The notes beneath the pieces were generated by a model, which was given only the letters and a program-made list of their open reading frames with translations, was not told the origin of the DNA and searched no databases. From Lonicera japonica (Eukaryota; Streptophyta; Magnoliopsida; Dipsacales; Caprifoliaceae): a DNA stretch of 64,000 nucleotides. How positions within the stretch are numbered: the first letter of the stretch is position 1; each line of letters begins with the position of its first letter. The position numbers and the translations under genes were made by a program. Location: positions 9,699,386 to 9,763,385 of the forward strand of contig CM038471.1 in NCBI GenBank assembly GCA_021464415.1, written 5' to 3'. Of the stretch, positions 24,035 through 35,091 are shown piece by piece.

Positions 24035-26781
24035 GAGACTGAGTATATAAATCTACATCTACTTTTCGTTGAATCTTTAAAAATTCAAATTGTTATAAGT
24101 CTCAACTTATTAAGTATGATTTCCAATTTTCAACTTATTATCGTAAGCATTGTTATATTTTTCATTTTCATTTCCAATTTCCAATTTTCAACTTATTATC
24201 TTTTATTCTTTTCCCCGAAACAAACTACCTTTACAACATAGTTTGTTACCCCGGAGAATTGTTTAATACTTTTTTGAGTTTTTCTAACACAAATTTCTTT
24301 ATATTTTAATCATACATTTATGTCATGCGCACAAGAAACTAGTTTAGCGTATGGTGTGACATAATTGATGTACCAAATTCTACTACAGTAAAAAAAACAA
24401 AATTAAATAATTCTTAAAAAAGTGTTGAACTCAAAATGAACACATATTTAATTTGAGATGGAGAGAGGGAGGGAATATATATATAATTGAAAATGTTACC
24501 GTTCTTCCCTCCCAAAGTTGTTTAAGCCTACTGCGATGTAGTTGAAGTCCAACAAGAAAGTCTGCTTCAAACGTTGTTGGCAGAGAACTTGAAGGATATT
24601 TGTCCCAATCAATCCACCGTAGTTGATTCGGAAGATAATCAGGACCTTTAGAAATGCAGGTGTTATGAATTTCCAGTAATCTTAGTTTGGCCATCTTTCT
24701 AAAGGCTTCAGTGGCCATTTTAATAGTGTATTCTTGTTCAAGGGGTGGATGCAACAGTATGCCTTCAATGTTTTCTATATCCTAGCAACCACAAATAAAC
24801 AAAATCCAATATATATATAATTAGTAACCAAAGAAACATATACACGTAGATATAACTACTAATACATTCAATTATTGTAATATTTTCTTCTTGTTAATTG
24901 TAATTCAAATGAAGGGTTGAAGATTATAGTTTAAAGATCTTCTCACTGTGCTTCTTGTTAATACATGTTCAACATCACTTGTATCCCACAGCCTGCTATA
25001 CTTCCCAATATGCCGACCCATTTCTCGTATCAATTGATGCATACAAACCCTACCATTTGAAAAATGTATCAATGATTTTTGAACGAGAATAAGTATGGAA
25101 ACATTCGGGTAAAAATCGAAACTGTCAAGTATTCTTGTTACACATTCTTTCTGCCATCCTTCAAAGAAACATGCAATATCTAGGAAGGTATTTTGCTCAC
25201 TTTTGTCTAAACCATCAAAACCTAGTTTTAGTTTTTTAAGAATATCTCCATGCGGGCCTACTTCCCTAAGTTTTCGCAATGAATCTTTCCAAAAATCCAA
25301 GTCTTCACAATGTAGTGCAGAACCCAAGACTTTAAGAGCTAATGGAAGGCCATCACAGTAATCTATAACTTGAACTGAGAGCTCCTCAAAATCTTTTGCA
25401 GGACACATATCATTAAAGGCCTTCCATCGGAAAAGCTTAGTAGCTTCAACATAATCTAATACACTCACCTCATGTATTTGGACCTCATTACGTAGAGCAA
25501 GCAGTTTTCTATCCCTAGTTGTTATTATAATTCTACTCCCTGGACCAAACCACTCATGACTTCCAACTAACGCTTCTAATTGCTCTGAACTATCAACATC
25601 GTCAAGAACAAGAAGAAGCCTTCTAGACCGCAGCCTTGTCTTCATTAATGCAATTCCATCCATATCATTCGCTATCTGCAAATCCTTCACCCCCAACGTT
25701 TTGGAAAGAAGGTACTGCTGTAAACTTCTGAGACCATCCTTCTTTGACGCTTCTCCAACTTCATCAAGAAAAAAGTGAACTTCAAACTGATCTTCAATTT
25801 GACGATAAACGGCCCTTGCTAAACTTGACTTGCCTATTCCACTCAATCCCCATATGCCAACAGTGCGAACAACATTGGACTCTTCACCCAACAACGAAGT
25901 CACCTTCTCTATACGAGACTTCATTCCAACTAGACCCTCATCTTCAACATTAATTTTAGATGGGAGTTTACTCCAAATCTCTTGGACAATTTGGTTGATA
26001 AACTTCGATTCATGCTTGTATATTATAAAGGATGTCAATAAAAAAATATAGTAAAGGAACACAAAACGATTATATGTGAAATGGTTTGTTTTTTGGAGGT
26101 TCAACATTTTTGAAAACTTTATTCTATTTAAACTTATTACTAAATGGACCACCATTTCAGACTTAAGTGCAATCAAATGACACCTAAATAAATAAATAAT
26201 AGATTATATATAATTGAAGTTATGAAGTATAAGCATATAGGAGTAGGATTAGTTTACCCATCCGCAGTTTTGTCCAATTCCAATCCAGACAAGTTTGCTG
26301 CGTCTGTAAGAGTTTGTCTCCAGGTTTGGACCCTGTCCGAGTCATGTTTGCGAAACATTTCTCCAAAATGCCCTTTTTGTTCCCATACCTCCGAAGGCTT
26401 GACATCGTAGAAGACTGGGATAACTGTTTGTCCTTTTGGTGATTTACTACTGCATTCCATGATCTACACAAGCTCGTCTAAACACCACCGTGAAGAAGCA
26501 TAGTTTTTGGATAAAACAATGACGGCAAAGCTCGATTCCTCAATGGCTTTGAGGAGGGCAGGTGAGATTGTTTCCCCTGTTTTAAGCCTCTCGTCATCCT
26601 TGAATGTGTAGATGCCACTCCTTACAAGAGCAGAGTAGAGATGATCAACGAAAGTCTTCCTGGTGTCGTCCCCTCGAAAGCTTAAGAATACATCGTACTT
26701 CCACCTACGAATATGATGATCTCCTGCCAAAGAAGAAGCAGCAGCAACTTCTACTTCCAAAACCTCTTCAATTGTTACCAT

Positions 26782-27170
26782 ACTTTTCCTTAATTTTAAA
26801 CTAAGCTTCAGTGAGTGAGAAAAGAAGACATATGGATTGATGGGAACAGAACACCCTCAGTCCCAACTCAAAATGAAGAACAACAACACTACTAGTCTAC
26901 TCCATTTATAGTACCACTAGGGGTAACTGTTGGCACTTGGGCTTAACTCGTGTAAATTATTCATCACCTGAATCATAAATTCAAGAGGGCAATGTAAACT
27001 AACAAAGACAGATATCCATAAGAACTTTTTGTTTTAGGAATAAAATAAAAGGAAAACAAATTTCAATCATACAACACATATACATTGCCATGGAATGGTA
27101 GGAATACATTAACCAGAACTGCACCAAAAACTACTTGAGCATTAGAATGAATCATGCATATTACAATTGC
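26782..27170 (-). promoter_or_regulatory. 5' flank of TNL3
   Basis: Homologous to the flanks of TNL1 and TNL2 as described for TNL1. The block gtgtaaattattcatcacctgaatc is shared with TNL2 in particular. No secure TATA box or initiation site was fixed. Confidence 0.4.
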
Positions 27171-27879
27171 ATAGCCAGGAACAAAACATTAAAAACTGAA
27201 AAAAAAATCATGGATTTCGTGTTAAAGCTACAACATGTATTAGAATATACAAAACGAATTCAAATGCAAATTCGCCAAAGGGCAGAACAAAACCAGCTTG
27301 GAAATGTAACTGCAGTCTAAATATCTAAAGCTGTTACATGACATCTTGAGGTACAAATTTTTGGTATATACAGCATTACTAAATTAGAATAACTTCAAAA
27401 GCTAATTTATTGAGTCACAGCTAATTTATTCGCACATGAACAACCAAAGTTACTTAATTACTGAGCAACTCTTCCTAGTCTTTTAAAGAGGGAAAAAGAA
27501 AGACCCGAAATTGAGCCATTGGGGCAAATCCCTGATTAGAATCTAGTCCTAGAAACATTAAAATGCAAAATCGTAGATATTTATTTAGGTAGGACTAGTA
27601 CAGTACATCAATTCAGCTCACTATATATCTATATAATAAGGGGTCATGGTTTTTGAATCATCAAAATGCGTAAGGAGATAAAGAATTGTGTGGCTAAGAT
27701 TAAAGATGTTTTTTGAATGGTTGGTAGTTCCTATAGAAAAATCCACATAATTTTTATTTCTTTTTTATAGATTGATAGAAGAAGATAACAAAAGATCAGT
27801 GGTTCTAGCATTACCCACAGACTGAAATTCAAATACAAATAATAATAATAATTAATGTTATGGGTATGTATGTATAAGT

Positions 27880-28212
27880 TTAGAACCAAAAATTCAGCAA
27901 AGAAATCCTTGTTAAGTAGAAGGGAAGGGATGAATTACAGTTTTGAGCCTCTTTGGTTGGATGAATGTGAGTAGGAAAAGAATAAATAAGGCATAAATAT
28001 ATATTTATGCACGTATAAAACCCAATCCTGTCAAAAAAAATAAAATAAGGATATATATATGTATATAACAAATGTAATGAAGTAGCCGGCCAACAAAATT
28101 CCCACCTCCAACTAATTTGAAGCGAGTGCATCCTCTTTGAAGCTTTCCTCCCCTGTATAGAAACAACAGAGTTTCTAGCTGGAAATTTTGTCACGGAAGA
28201 GGAGAGAAACAC
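27880..28212 (-). promoter_or_regulatory. Leader cassette copy 3 with mini-exon 28,107-28,153
   Basis: The mini-exon is 47 nt, between ctatacag and GAG/GTGGGA, in the same arrangement as at 5,772. It lies 1.3 kb upstream of the TNL3 ATG, the same distance as in TNL1, supporting a leader exon of that gene family. Confidence 0.4.
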
Positions 28213-28662
28213 ATCTTAAACTTTGCTATCCAAACACAATTAAATACAAACTCAACCACGATAAAAGTATTTGCAAACAAATCCCTCCATAGACATAGAG
28301 CAGTAGAGTAGGGAAAGTGTTCAAAAAGTAGATAATCTGAAAATTTACATAATAATGAGAAGAAAGAAATGATTTCTTATTAAATTGGGTTAGTCAAGTC
28401 TAATCCAAATTTGACGCAAAGCTGTTTACAATAATTAAGTGTTGAATTTATTTCGGGCTCTAGAATAGGGTCAAATATTGCTAGCCCTACTGAGAAACTA
28501 ATTGCTTTAAATATGGGGGTTTTTGGGGGGGGGGGAGAAGAGAAAGAGGAACATAGAAATAAGGAACCAAATCAATCCAAAATTCCAAATTAATCATCCA
28601 ACAGAAGAACAAACCAAATCAATCCAGAATTCCAAATATAATTCTCACTATGATCCATGTAG

Positions 28663-29040
28663 TTACTTATGCAAATCTTCTCCATGTGTGTGCAAGAACA
28701 ATGCGAATAAACGTGTACATGAAAGCACGGAAAACGGAAATACCCAATGAAGAACGAAGCTCAAAGTCATTGGTTTTACTCTCCTACAAATTGCTTCCTT
28801 CCAGCCAGAAAGAAAGAAATTCGAAGAATAGAGGTCTACTTCCTGCTCGATGAGCGTCATCAAGACGGGTGGTAATCAAGGCAAGGGTAAAAAAAGCAAT
28901 TCGGGACATATAATTTAACAAAAGTTAGTTAGTTACGCAAATCTTCTCCATGTGTGTGTAAGAAGAACGCGAATAAATGTGTACATGAAAGCAAGGAAAA
29001 AGGAAATAACCAATGAAGAATGAAGCTCAAAGTCAATAAA
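28663..29040. repeat. Direct repeat of about 110 bp, two copies
   Basis: Copies at about 28,663-28,770 and 28,930-29,040 share gcaaatcttctccatgtgtg, gcgaataaa, gtgtacatgaaagca and gaagctcaaagtca. Related sequence without the full unit occurs near 5,400-5,520. No open frame is credible. Confidence 0.7.
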
Positions 29041-29129
29041 ATAATAATAATAAAACACAATTCGGGACATATAGATAATTTCTACAAATTTTCATAAATA
29101 GATACTCTTCTAAATGGGAATAGGTAATC

Positions 29130-29740
29130 TTTCTTTATAGTCTAGCTCTATATATATATACACACATATAACATATGTAATGAAGTAGCCAGCCAGCCAG
29201 CCAAAAAAATTTCCCAGTACCTTGAACTAATTCTTTGAAGCTTTCCTCCCCTGCTGTATACGAACAACAAATTATTTGAAGCTTTCCTCCCCTGCTGTAT
29301 AGAAACAAACAAACCACGAGAAATTTGGGGTTGTTGTATGAAAACTTTGAGGATTCTTGAATCAACGATCTGAATCCATCCATCCATCCATCCATCATTT
29401 AAACCCTAAAAAAAATTATTATTTATGAATAAATAAAAGACAGCATTAAATTAATACATACATAGAATGAGATGATGAAAACCTAGACTAATAAGTCAAG
29501 AGAAGAAAGGGATCGATCGATCGATTGATCAAGAGAAGAAAGGGATCGATGGAAATTAATAATTGTGAGTGAGTGAGTGAGTGAGTGAGTGGACTGATGA
29601 AGAAGCGGAAAAGAGATTGAATTGAGTCTGATGGGAGACTGAAGAGGAAGATGAGAGAAAAGGTAGCAAGTCAGCATCATCAATTGCTTTTATAAATATA
29701 TATACACTTTCCCTTGTGGTGGGGAAAAAACATTATTAAA
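29130..29740 (-). promoter_or_regulatory. Leader cassette copy 4, most complete
   Basis: Contains the mini-exon at 29,221-29,253 and a second, partly duplicated acceptor-side block at 29,277. A long leader-like stretch with (GAGT)n and ccatc repeats follows. On the minus strand it is preceded by a TATA-like tttataaaagc at about 29,690. It reads as promoter, first leader exon, intron and mini-exon in order. An ATG-started frame of 80-odd codons covers part of it, but it is low complexity and ends in the intron. Confidence 0.45.
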
Positions 29741-29909
29741 GTGTCATTTGATGGGTGATCCAAAACAAAAAATTTGTTTCATTTGATGCCACGCAACTAA
29801 TAAAAATTATTAAATATATTTTAAAGTGCTAAAAAGATATAGAAAGTGTTTGTCATCTAACGATTAAAGTTATTAGACCTTTTTAACGAACATTGTTCGT
29901 ATATCCTAA

Positions 29910-30355
29910 GGGCTCGTTTGGTTGTTCTTCAAATTGCGAATTAGATAATTTACAATTAAGTAATTTATAAAATTTTCATTTATTAGTGTTTGGTTGTGTA
30001 AATTGAACAATTGTAAATATGATAATTTAAGTTGATTCACAAAAACTCAAATTAAGTCATTTCAAGTAAAACTTGAAATTGCTTAATTCTAGAATTAGAT
30101 AATTCATTCCAACTCTATTTTTCAAGAAGATCTAGTTTCTATTCGTCATGTTGATGCATCTAGACAAAATTTTAAATAATATAGAACAATAGAAAACATA
30201 TTTTTATTCTAACAATCGGAATTTCTTGTTTAAGTTTTCCAAACACTACTTGAATTAGAATTGGATTATTCATAAATGAACAAATTCATTCACAATTCTT
30301 CAATCGAAAATTAACTAATTCTAAAATTAGGTAATTTACGCAACAAAACAGGCCC
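29910..30355. mobile_element. Tourist-like (PIF/Harbinger) MITE, 446 bp
   Basis: Termini GGGCTCGTTTGGTTG and, inverted, GGGCCTGTTTTGTTG, flanked by TAA on both sides (29,907-29,909 and 30,356-30,358). These ends and a 3-bp TAA duplication are characteristic of Tourist MITEs. The interior is AT-rich, with partial internal symmetry and no coding capacity. Confidence 0.8.
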
Positions 30356-30608
30356 TAAGTAAATTGAATAGTTTTAAACTATGCATCTTCAATAAAAAAA
30401 TAAATTGAATAATTCTAAATCATGCACGTGAACTTTTTTATGTGTTGTAACAAGTTTGTTGATGTATAACTATTTTTTTTAAAAAAAAAGGGAAAAAATT
30501 AAAAATTTAGCAATAGAATTTTATAAAAAAAATTCATAAAATTAAAATTAATAGTTTTATCTGCAAAATGGATGTAAGAATGTTGTTTGATAGTTGTTCA
30601 TTCATACT

Positions 30609-32940
30609 GTTGGTGCCAAAATCTAGGAGGGTATTTTAGATAACACAGTTAAATAATCGGATCAAATGATTGGTGTAATAAACAAAACAAACCAACAGAA
30701 TCAAAGATGTATGGAGAAGGTTGGTCTCGTATGAAGATACGGGTTAGTCCTCCTCTGCGGAATAGAGTTAAGAGCTCGGTTTACCTTATATTGATGATCA
30801 GTGGTGAAGCCATGAATTGAAGTAACCGGGAGCGAAATTTGATCAAAATTTAAAATACACTAAAATTTTGCCCCTTAGATTTAGGTACCCTCAAGTTTAT
30901 TTTTATGCATCAAAGTCCCTATATATAATTTTTTTTCAATAAAGGAAGAAGCTGAGATAAAACATAAAGAAGAACTTGTGGTGATTTGTTAAGTTTAGAG
31001 TTTTCAAATTGTCCCATAAAATTTTACTCCTACAAATAGACACCCTCAAGTTTATTTTTATGCATAAAAATCCTTATATATATATTTTTTTCAAAAGAGA
31101 TACCATATCTAACAACAAATTGTGAAATCCAACAGGGGGTAGCTGCCCCCCCCCCACCCCTACGTGGCTTCGCCACTATTGATGATAAACAACTATTACA
31201 AACTCACAAAGTCTCTCTAACTATTATATAATTCTCACAATATTACAATAAGAATATGCTCAAGCTACACGAGTTCTGGCTTCCCTGTTCTAGGAGTTCT
31301 TCTGAGTATCCTAAGCTTCTATTTCTCTCTTGTCTTTTTGCTATTGAATGATGGATTCGCCCTTATTCTTTGGAGTAATTGTCTATTCTTCTGTTGGTAT
31401 AACTTGGTTGTTGGAGGAAGTAAATACTTTTTGTATATATATGACTGGGAGGAAACGTGTGGCTAGAGCTCCCAGAGTAGGTCTAGAGCCATGCTTCGAC
31501 TGTCACCACTCTGACCTTGCCTCTCCATGAATTTCAGTGCATTAAATGCAATTAGTGGGCATTTAATGAAGGTGATGGGAGTTCTGTGCGCTCTGTAGAG
31601 CAGGTGGCAATTGCTCATACTTCTGTTAACTACTCTGGCAGAGTGGTTGGACGAGAGGGAGTCCAAAGTTCGTCGAAAAAAACTCTGGAGCCCGAGCTCT
31701 GCAATTCGACGCCCGTAATTAATTCTCGGGTGGGCGCCCAACTTGTGAGGGGCTCTAACCCTCTTGTAGTGACCCAACAAGGCTCCTCCGAGCTCCTCCC
31801 GTTAGGGTAGGCTTAATTGTTGACGTTGATTGCCACATGTCAGCTCGTGGTTGGAAGGAAAAATTGAATTAATAATTTTCACTATCGATTTCCCTCTATC
31901 CATGCCATTGAGCTCAGAGGAGCAGATTGATGAGGATAAAGCTCTTATTCGATCCCGAGGGGAGTTTCGAGCTCCGTTGAATGGACAATGCGTACTACAA
32001 GCTCTTTGTGGAGGTCGGGTCCGAGGTCCTCATTAGATTTGCTGGGAAACCCGAACACTGAGGTTTTCGACCTAATTCTGCGACCTGTTTTTACTACCTC
32101 GAGCTCTTAGGCTGGATCGTTATTGTTTGAGGAGGTCGCGTGTGGCCGTTTCATATTTCTTGGAGAACGTGCAAACGTGTGATAGTGGGTCTGTGAGTGG
32201 ACAGTTAAGGCACTTAAAGTGACAATTAGCTTCTCCAATACGCATTATATAAACCCTCATACCTTAGGAAAATTTTCACTTTCACTTTTCCTTCTATTGA
32301 ACCTGAGGAACTTTAGAGCTCTTAAAACCTCATCTTTCTCGCTTTCTGCCTTCGCGCAGCACTCGCCTAGTCAGCAATCCCCGCGACATTCTAAATTTCA
32401 CGCGTGTGGTACCATTAACACCCAACGACTCTTCTCCAATGGATGGATTATCTTTAACGGTCATATTTTTGCCTATTTAAACATTTGCCCACAAGATAAG
32501 TACGACATAAAGCTTCATCTTAAAAAACTTGAATATTTGCTCCTCGATTCTTATACATAATTACAAAATAGTAAACTTCTACACGTATAAAATTATTTAT
32601 AAAAATTGAGTTCAATGAGAGAAAACTAAATAATTTTTTTTTTAAATTTATGAAAGATATGAAGCTGTGAAAGTTTGGAAATAATCAGGAGGTATTTATA
32701 GTTAAAGAAAGTAGAAAAATATCCACTAGCTTTAACGGCTAAATTTTCAAAATTACAAACCCCCCCCTCACACGATGTATAGTCCATCGTGTGGTGATGA
32801 CTGGATATCATGTGATGTTCTATACATCTTGCGGTGACATGGCAACCCTTTGTCAGTGCTCGCGATGGACTCTCCATCGTGGGAGAGAATAGTTTGTCCC
32901 CGTGCAATTTTACCGTTTCTCTCCCATTTTAGCCAACCAT
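30609..32940. mobile_element. Unclassified insertion, probably LTR-retrotransposon derived
   Basis: Absent from the homologous segment at 10.25-10.54 kb, so it is an insertion or replacement. It begins TGTTGGTGCC and is more GC-rich than its surroundings. It includes a TATA-like cattatataaaccctc at about 32,245 followed by a leader-like pyrimidine tract, as in an LTR. Near the right end are imperfect palindromes such as cacacgatg ... catcgtgtg (about 32,772-32,800). No gag or pol homology, matched termini or target duplication were found. A nested hAT element lies at 30,799-31,178. Confidence 0.5.
30799..31178. mobile_element. hAT-type non-autonomous element, 380 bp
   Basis: Begins CAGTGGTGAAGCC and ends GGCTTCGCCACTA, imperfect inverted repeats related to the 16,749 element. 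The 8-bp TTGATGAT flanks it on both sides (30,791-30,798 and 31,179-31,186). The interior contains two copies of a ccctcaagtttatttttatgc block. Confidence 0.85.
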
Positions 32941-33506
32941 TTTAGCTTTTAGCATGTGCACCGGAGACAACAAATAGGTAATTTTAACAATTTACCTTAT
33001 GCATTGGAGAGGATCTAATAGATAAAGAATCAAAGTATTAATAATTAATTATGTTTTGAAAAAAAATAAACAAAAAGAAAAAAATAATAAAAAAAATACA
33101 AACAGCAAACACAACTAGGTAGTGGGCCCCAAAAAGTGGAGCCCTATATGTTCTATAAACTTTAGACTCTGAGGAATAATGGAGAATTTTTACAAACAAA
33201 ATAATAATAAACGAAGCTGTACAATTATAATATCTTCCTCATTTTAATCCTTCAACCATTTGTCAAATTGATTGGAGAACGATTGGGTTTGCTTTTTAAA
33301 CTTTTGAATGATAATTACTCACTAAGTTCTTTGTCAGTTTGAATTGGAGAATGATTAAGGTTTTTATACTGAAGACATATTCAATTTGGTGGTTTACTTT
33401 TTGGTGTTTGTTCAAAAACATTCATCATTAATGGGTGAAGTGATAGTGTTGGTCGATTTTTAAAATGATGAGTTTTGGAGTGTTTCGACTAATGACGGTA
33501 TGTTTT

Positions 33507-33853
33507 CTGTGTTTGGTTGAAGTAATTTTAAAATTTATCGAAATTGTAAATGATATAACTTAAAATTCTATTATTTAAAATTTTCTCAATTTTAATTTTT
33601 CATGTTTGAACGTCTTTTATGTAAAATTTTAAAAATGAATTAAAATATCACTTGTTTTATGTCGAAATTTGAAGAATAAATTCTCATACCACAGAATTTT
33701 AAATTGAAATTTTTAAAAGGAGAAATCTAGCAAATTTATGGCATATAAAATTTCAAATTCTACGCTAATTTTACCAAATTATTGACTTCCACTTTTCCAC
33801 GCTTCAAATCCCTAATTTTGCTCAAATCCCAAGCTTTTTGTCTCCAAACACAG
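33507..33853. mobile_element. Possible small MITE
   Basis: Bounded by CTGTGTTTGG and its exact inverse CCAAACACAG, with an AT-rich interior and no counterpart in the 11-kb homologue. No target duplication was recognised, so the call is tentative. Confidence 0.4.
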
Positions 33854-34967
33854 GGTGAATATTATTTTACTGAAGGGACTTAATTAATACTCATTTATTC
33901 ATTCAATAGGTTCATTGTCTGTGGAAATGCATATTGGATTGCATTAAATGAAACCCTTTTATATAACGCCTCTTCGTATTATAAAAGATAGCAATTTTCA
34001 AGGTTAGTATTTTTGTATGTCACTTAGATTTTTTTTTCTTTGTTTTTCTTACGGGTTTTGTTTATCATTAAGTGATAGTTGTATATGTCTTGCGGACTTC
34101 AATTTATTTACCAATTCTCTTATATTTATTGTATAACAATTGTGTTTATCACTAAATGACTTTGCATATGTGTTATATGCCCTACCCCCCTGTTGTTTGT
34201 AAAATGATGTTGTTCTTTATGTCGTACCTATTCTCTATACTATAGTAGATACCGAAGCACACGCGATGCTTGTGCACATCATCTATTCTAAAAATAAAAA
34301 ATAAAAATAGAGATTGTAGTTGGTTTTGTGGATAATAGTTGGCTTATTAACTAAAATTTTTAGGTTTCAAATCCGGGGTCTACATTTTTAATAAAAATAA
34401 TCTTAATAGGGACAAAATTGAAAAACCATTAATTTGGTGTCATAACTATTTTAGATGTTTATGATTATTGAAAATCACTAGTTGCAATATCGTGGTAATA
34501 CACAGCTCCATATTTTTCTTCTCTTTGCCTGATATTTTTTTTCATGTTTGACACTTACTTAATCTTCATATTTCTTACATTATCTTTCCACATATTCAAG
34601 TGTGCAGCAAAAAAGAGGTGGTTTGTGTGCTTTCATTTAGTGGCACGTACTATATGTTCTTTTGCGTACTTAAATTCGAAAGAACCAATTTCACAAGCTT
34701 TGGCTAATCTTAAGGTATTTAACAAATTACACCATTGCTATACCTTTTATTTCTTTTGCTTTAAGTCTTGTTCTTGCTTTAATATCAAATTATATTGCGT
34801 TATGGATATTCAATGCACATATAGGTTTTGTTGCTGATGACTCATATTTTGTTTTGTAATTTTTTTTTGCGCCCCATTTTACATGCAAATTAGAGTTACC
34901 TCCAATTTCGTGATAGGACTTCTGACACGTATAGTGAATCAGGCCATCAAATATAAACTGAGACACC
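33854..34967. other. No gene recognised
   Basis: AT-rich. A 97-codon open frame at 34,544-34,837 on the plus strand is hydrophobic with many Phe and Cys codons and matches nothing I recognise, so it is left uncalled. Confidence 0.5.
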
Positions 34968-34980
34968 TGTTGCCCAACTT

Positions 34981-35078
34981 TTTTTTTTCTGGAGGGATTC
35001 GAATACGGGATCTCCCAATAAATAGATCATCCTTCTCAAGGGCCTAATGAACCACTCGGCCAACCTCATGTGGTCACT
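34981..35078 (-). mobile_element. tRNA-derived SINE-like retroposon
   Basis: On the minus strand the body reads like a tRNA: an A-box-like TGGCCGAGTGGTT, later a B-box-like TATTCGAATCCC, then CC and a poly(A) (poly(T) at 34,981-34,988). It is flanked by the exact 13-bp duplication TGTTGCCCAACTT (34,968-34,980 and 35,079-35,091). The cloverleaf is not intact, so it is not annotated as a tRNA gene. The head most resembles Ser/Leu-type tRNAs. Confidence 0.85.
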
Positions 35079-35091
35079 TGTTGCCCAACTT

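Larger units (their letters stand above)
21583..26781 (-). pseudogene. TNL3: five-exon TIR-NB-ARC-LRR gene with two lesions
   Basis: Exons on the minus strand: 26,258-26,781 (TIR), 24,947-26,015 in the ancestral phase (NB-ARC), 24,500-24,781 (linker), 22,247-23,116 (LRR) and 21,583-22,119 (C-terminal jelly-roll). Lengths and phases match TNL1 where comparable. Two lesions are visible. Codon 106 in the TIR is TAG (26,464-26,466) where TNL1 has a lysine AAG, just after WCLDELV. The NB-ARC acceptor has changed from ACAG to ACAA, so the nearest AG is one base later and shifts the frame. The NB-ARC exon also lost 27 nt in frame after MHQLIREMG. The other motifs are well kept: GLSGIGKSS, LLLVLDDVD, GLPLAL, FLDIACFF. 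It is probably a recent pseudogene, or a source of a 105-residue partial TIR protein. Confidence 0.88.
29740..33490. repeat. Segmental repeat A, copy 3, interrupted by insertions
   Basis: The outer parts match 9,620-11,160. The right part (32,975-33,490) carries tagtgggccccaaaaagtgg and tgggtttgcttttt, found in copy 2. A Tourist-like element (29,910-30,355) and a large insertion (about 30,609-32,940) explain the extra length. Confidence 0.65.

Noticed and set aside
24000..24430. Additional exon between the linker and LRR exons of TNL3
   Set aside because: No open frame with splice sites; exons 3 and 4 join in phase without it.
29135..29398. Protein-coding gene in leader cassette 4
   Set aside because: The frame depends on simple repeats (ccatc) and runs through the mini-exon donor; other copies of the cassette do not preserve it.
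34544..34837. 97-codon hydrophobic frame
   Set aside because: Resembles no family, with composition typical of AT-rich DNA.
34981..35078. A tRNA gene on the minus strand
   Set aside because: A and B boxes are present but the acceptor stem does not pair, and a poly(A) and target duplication show it is retroposed.
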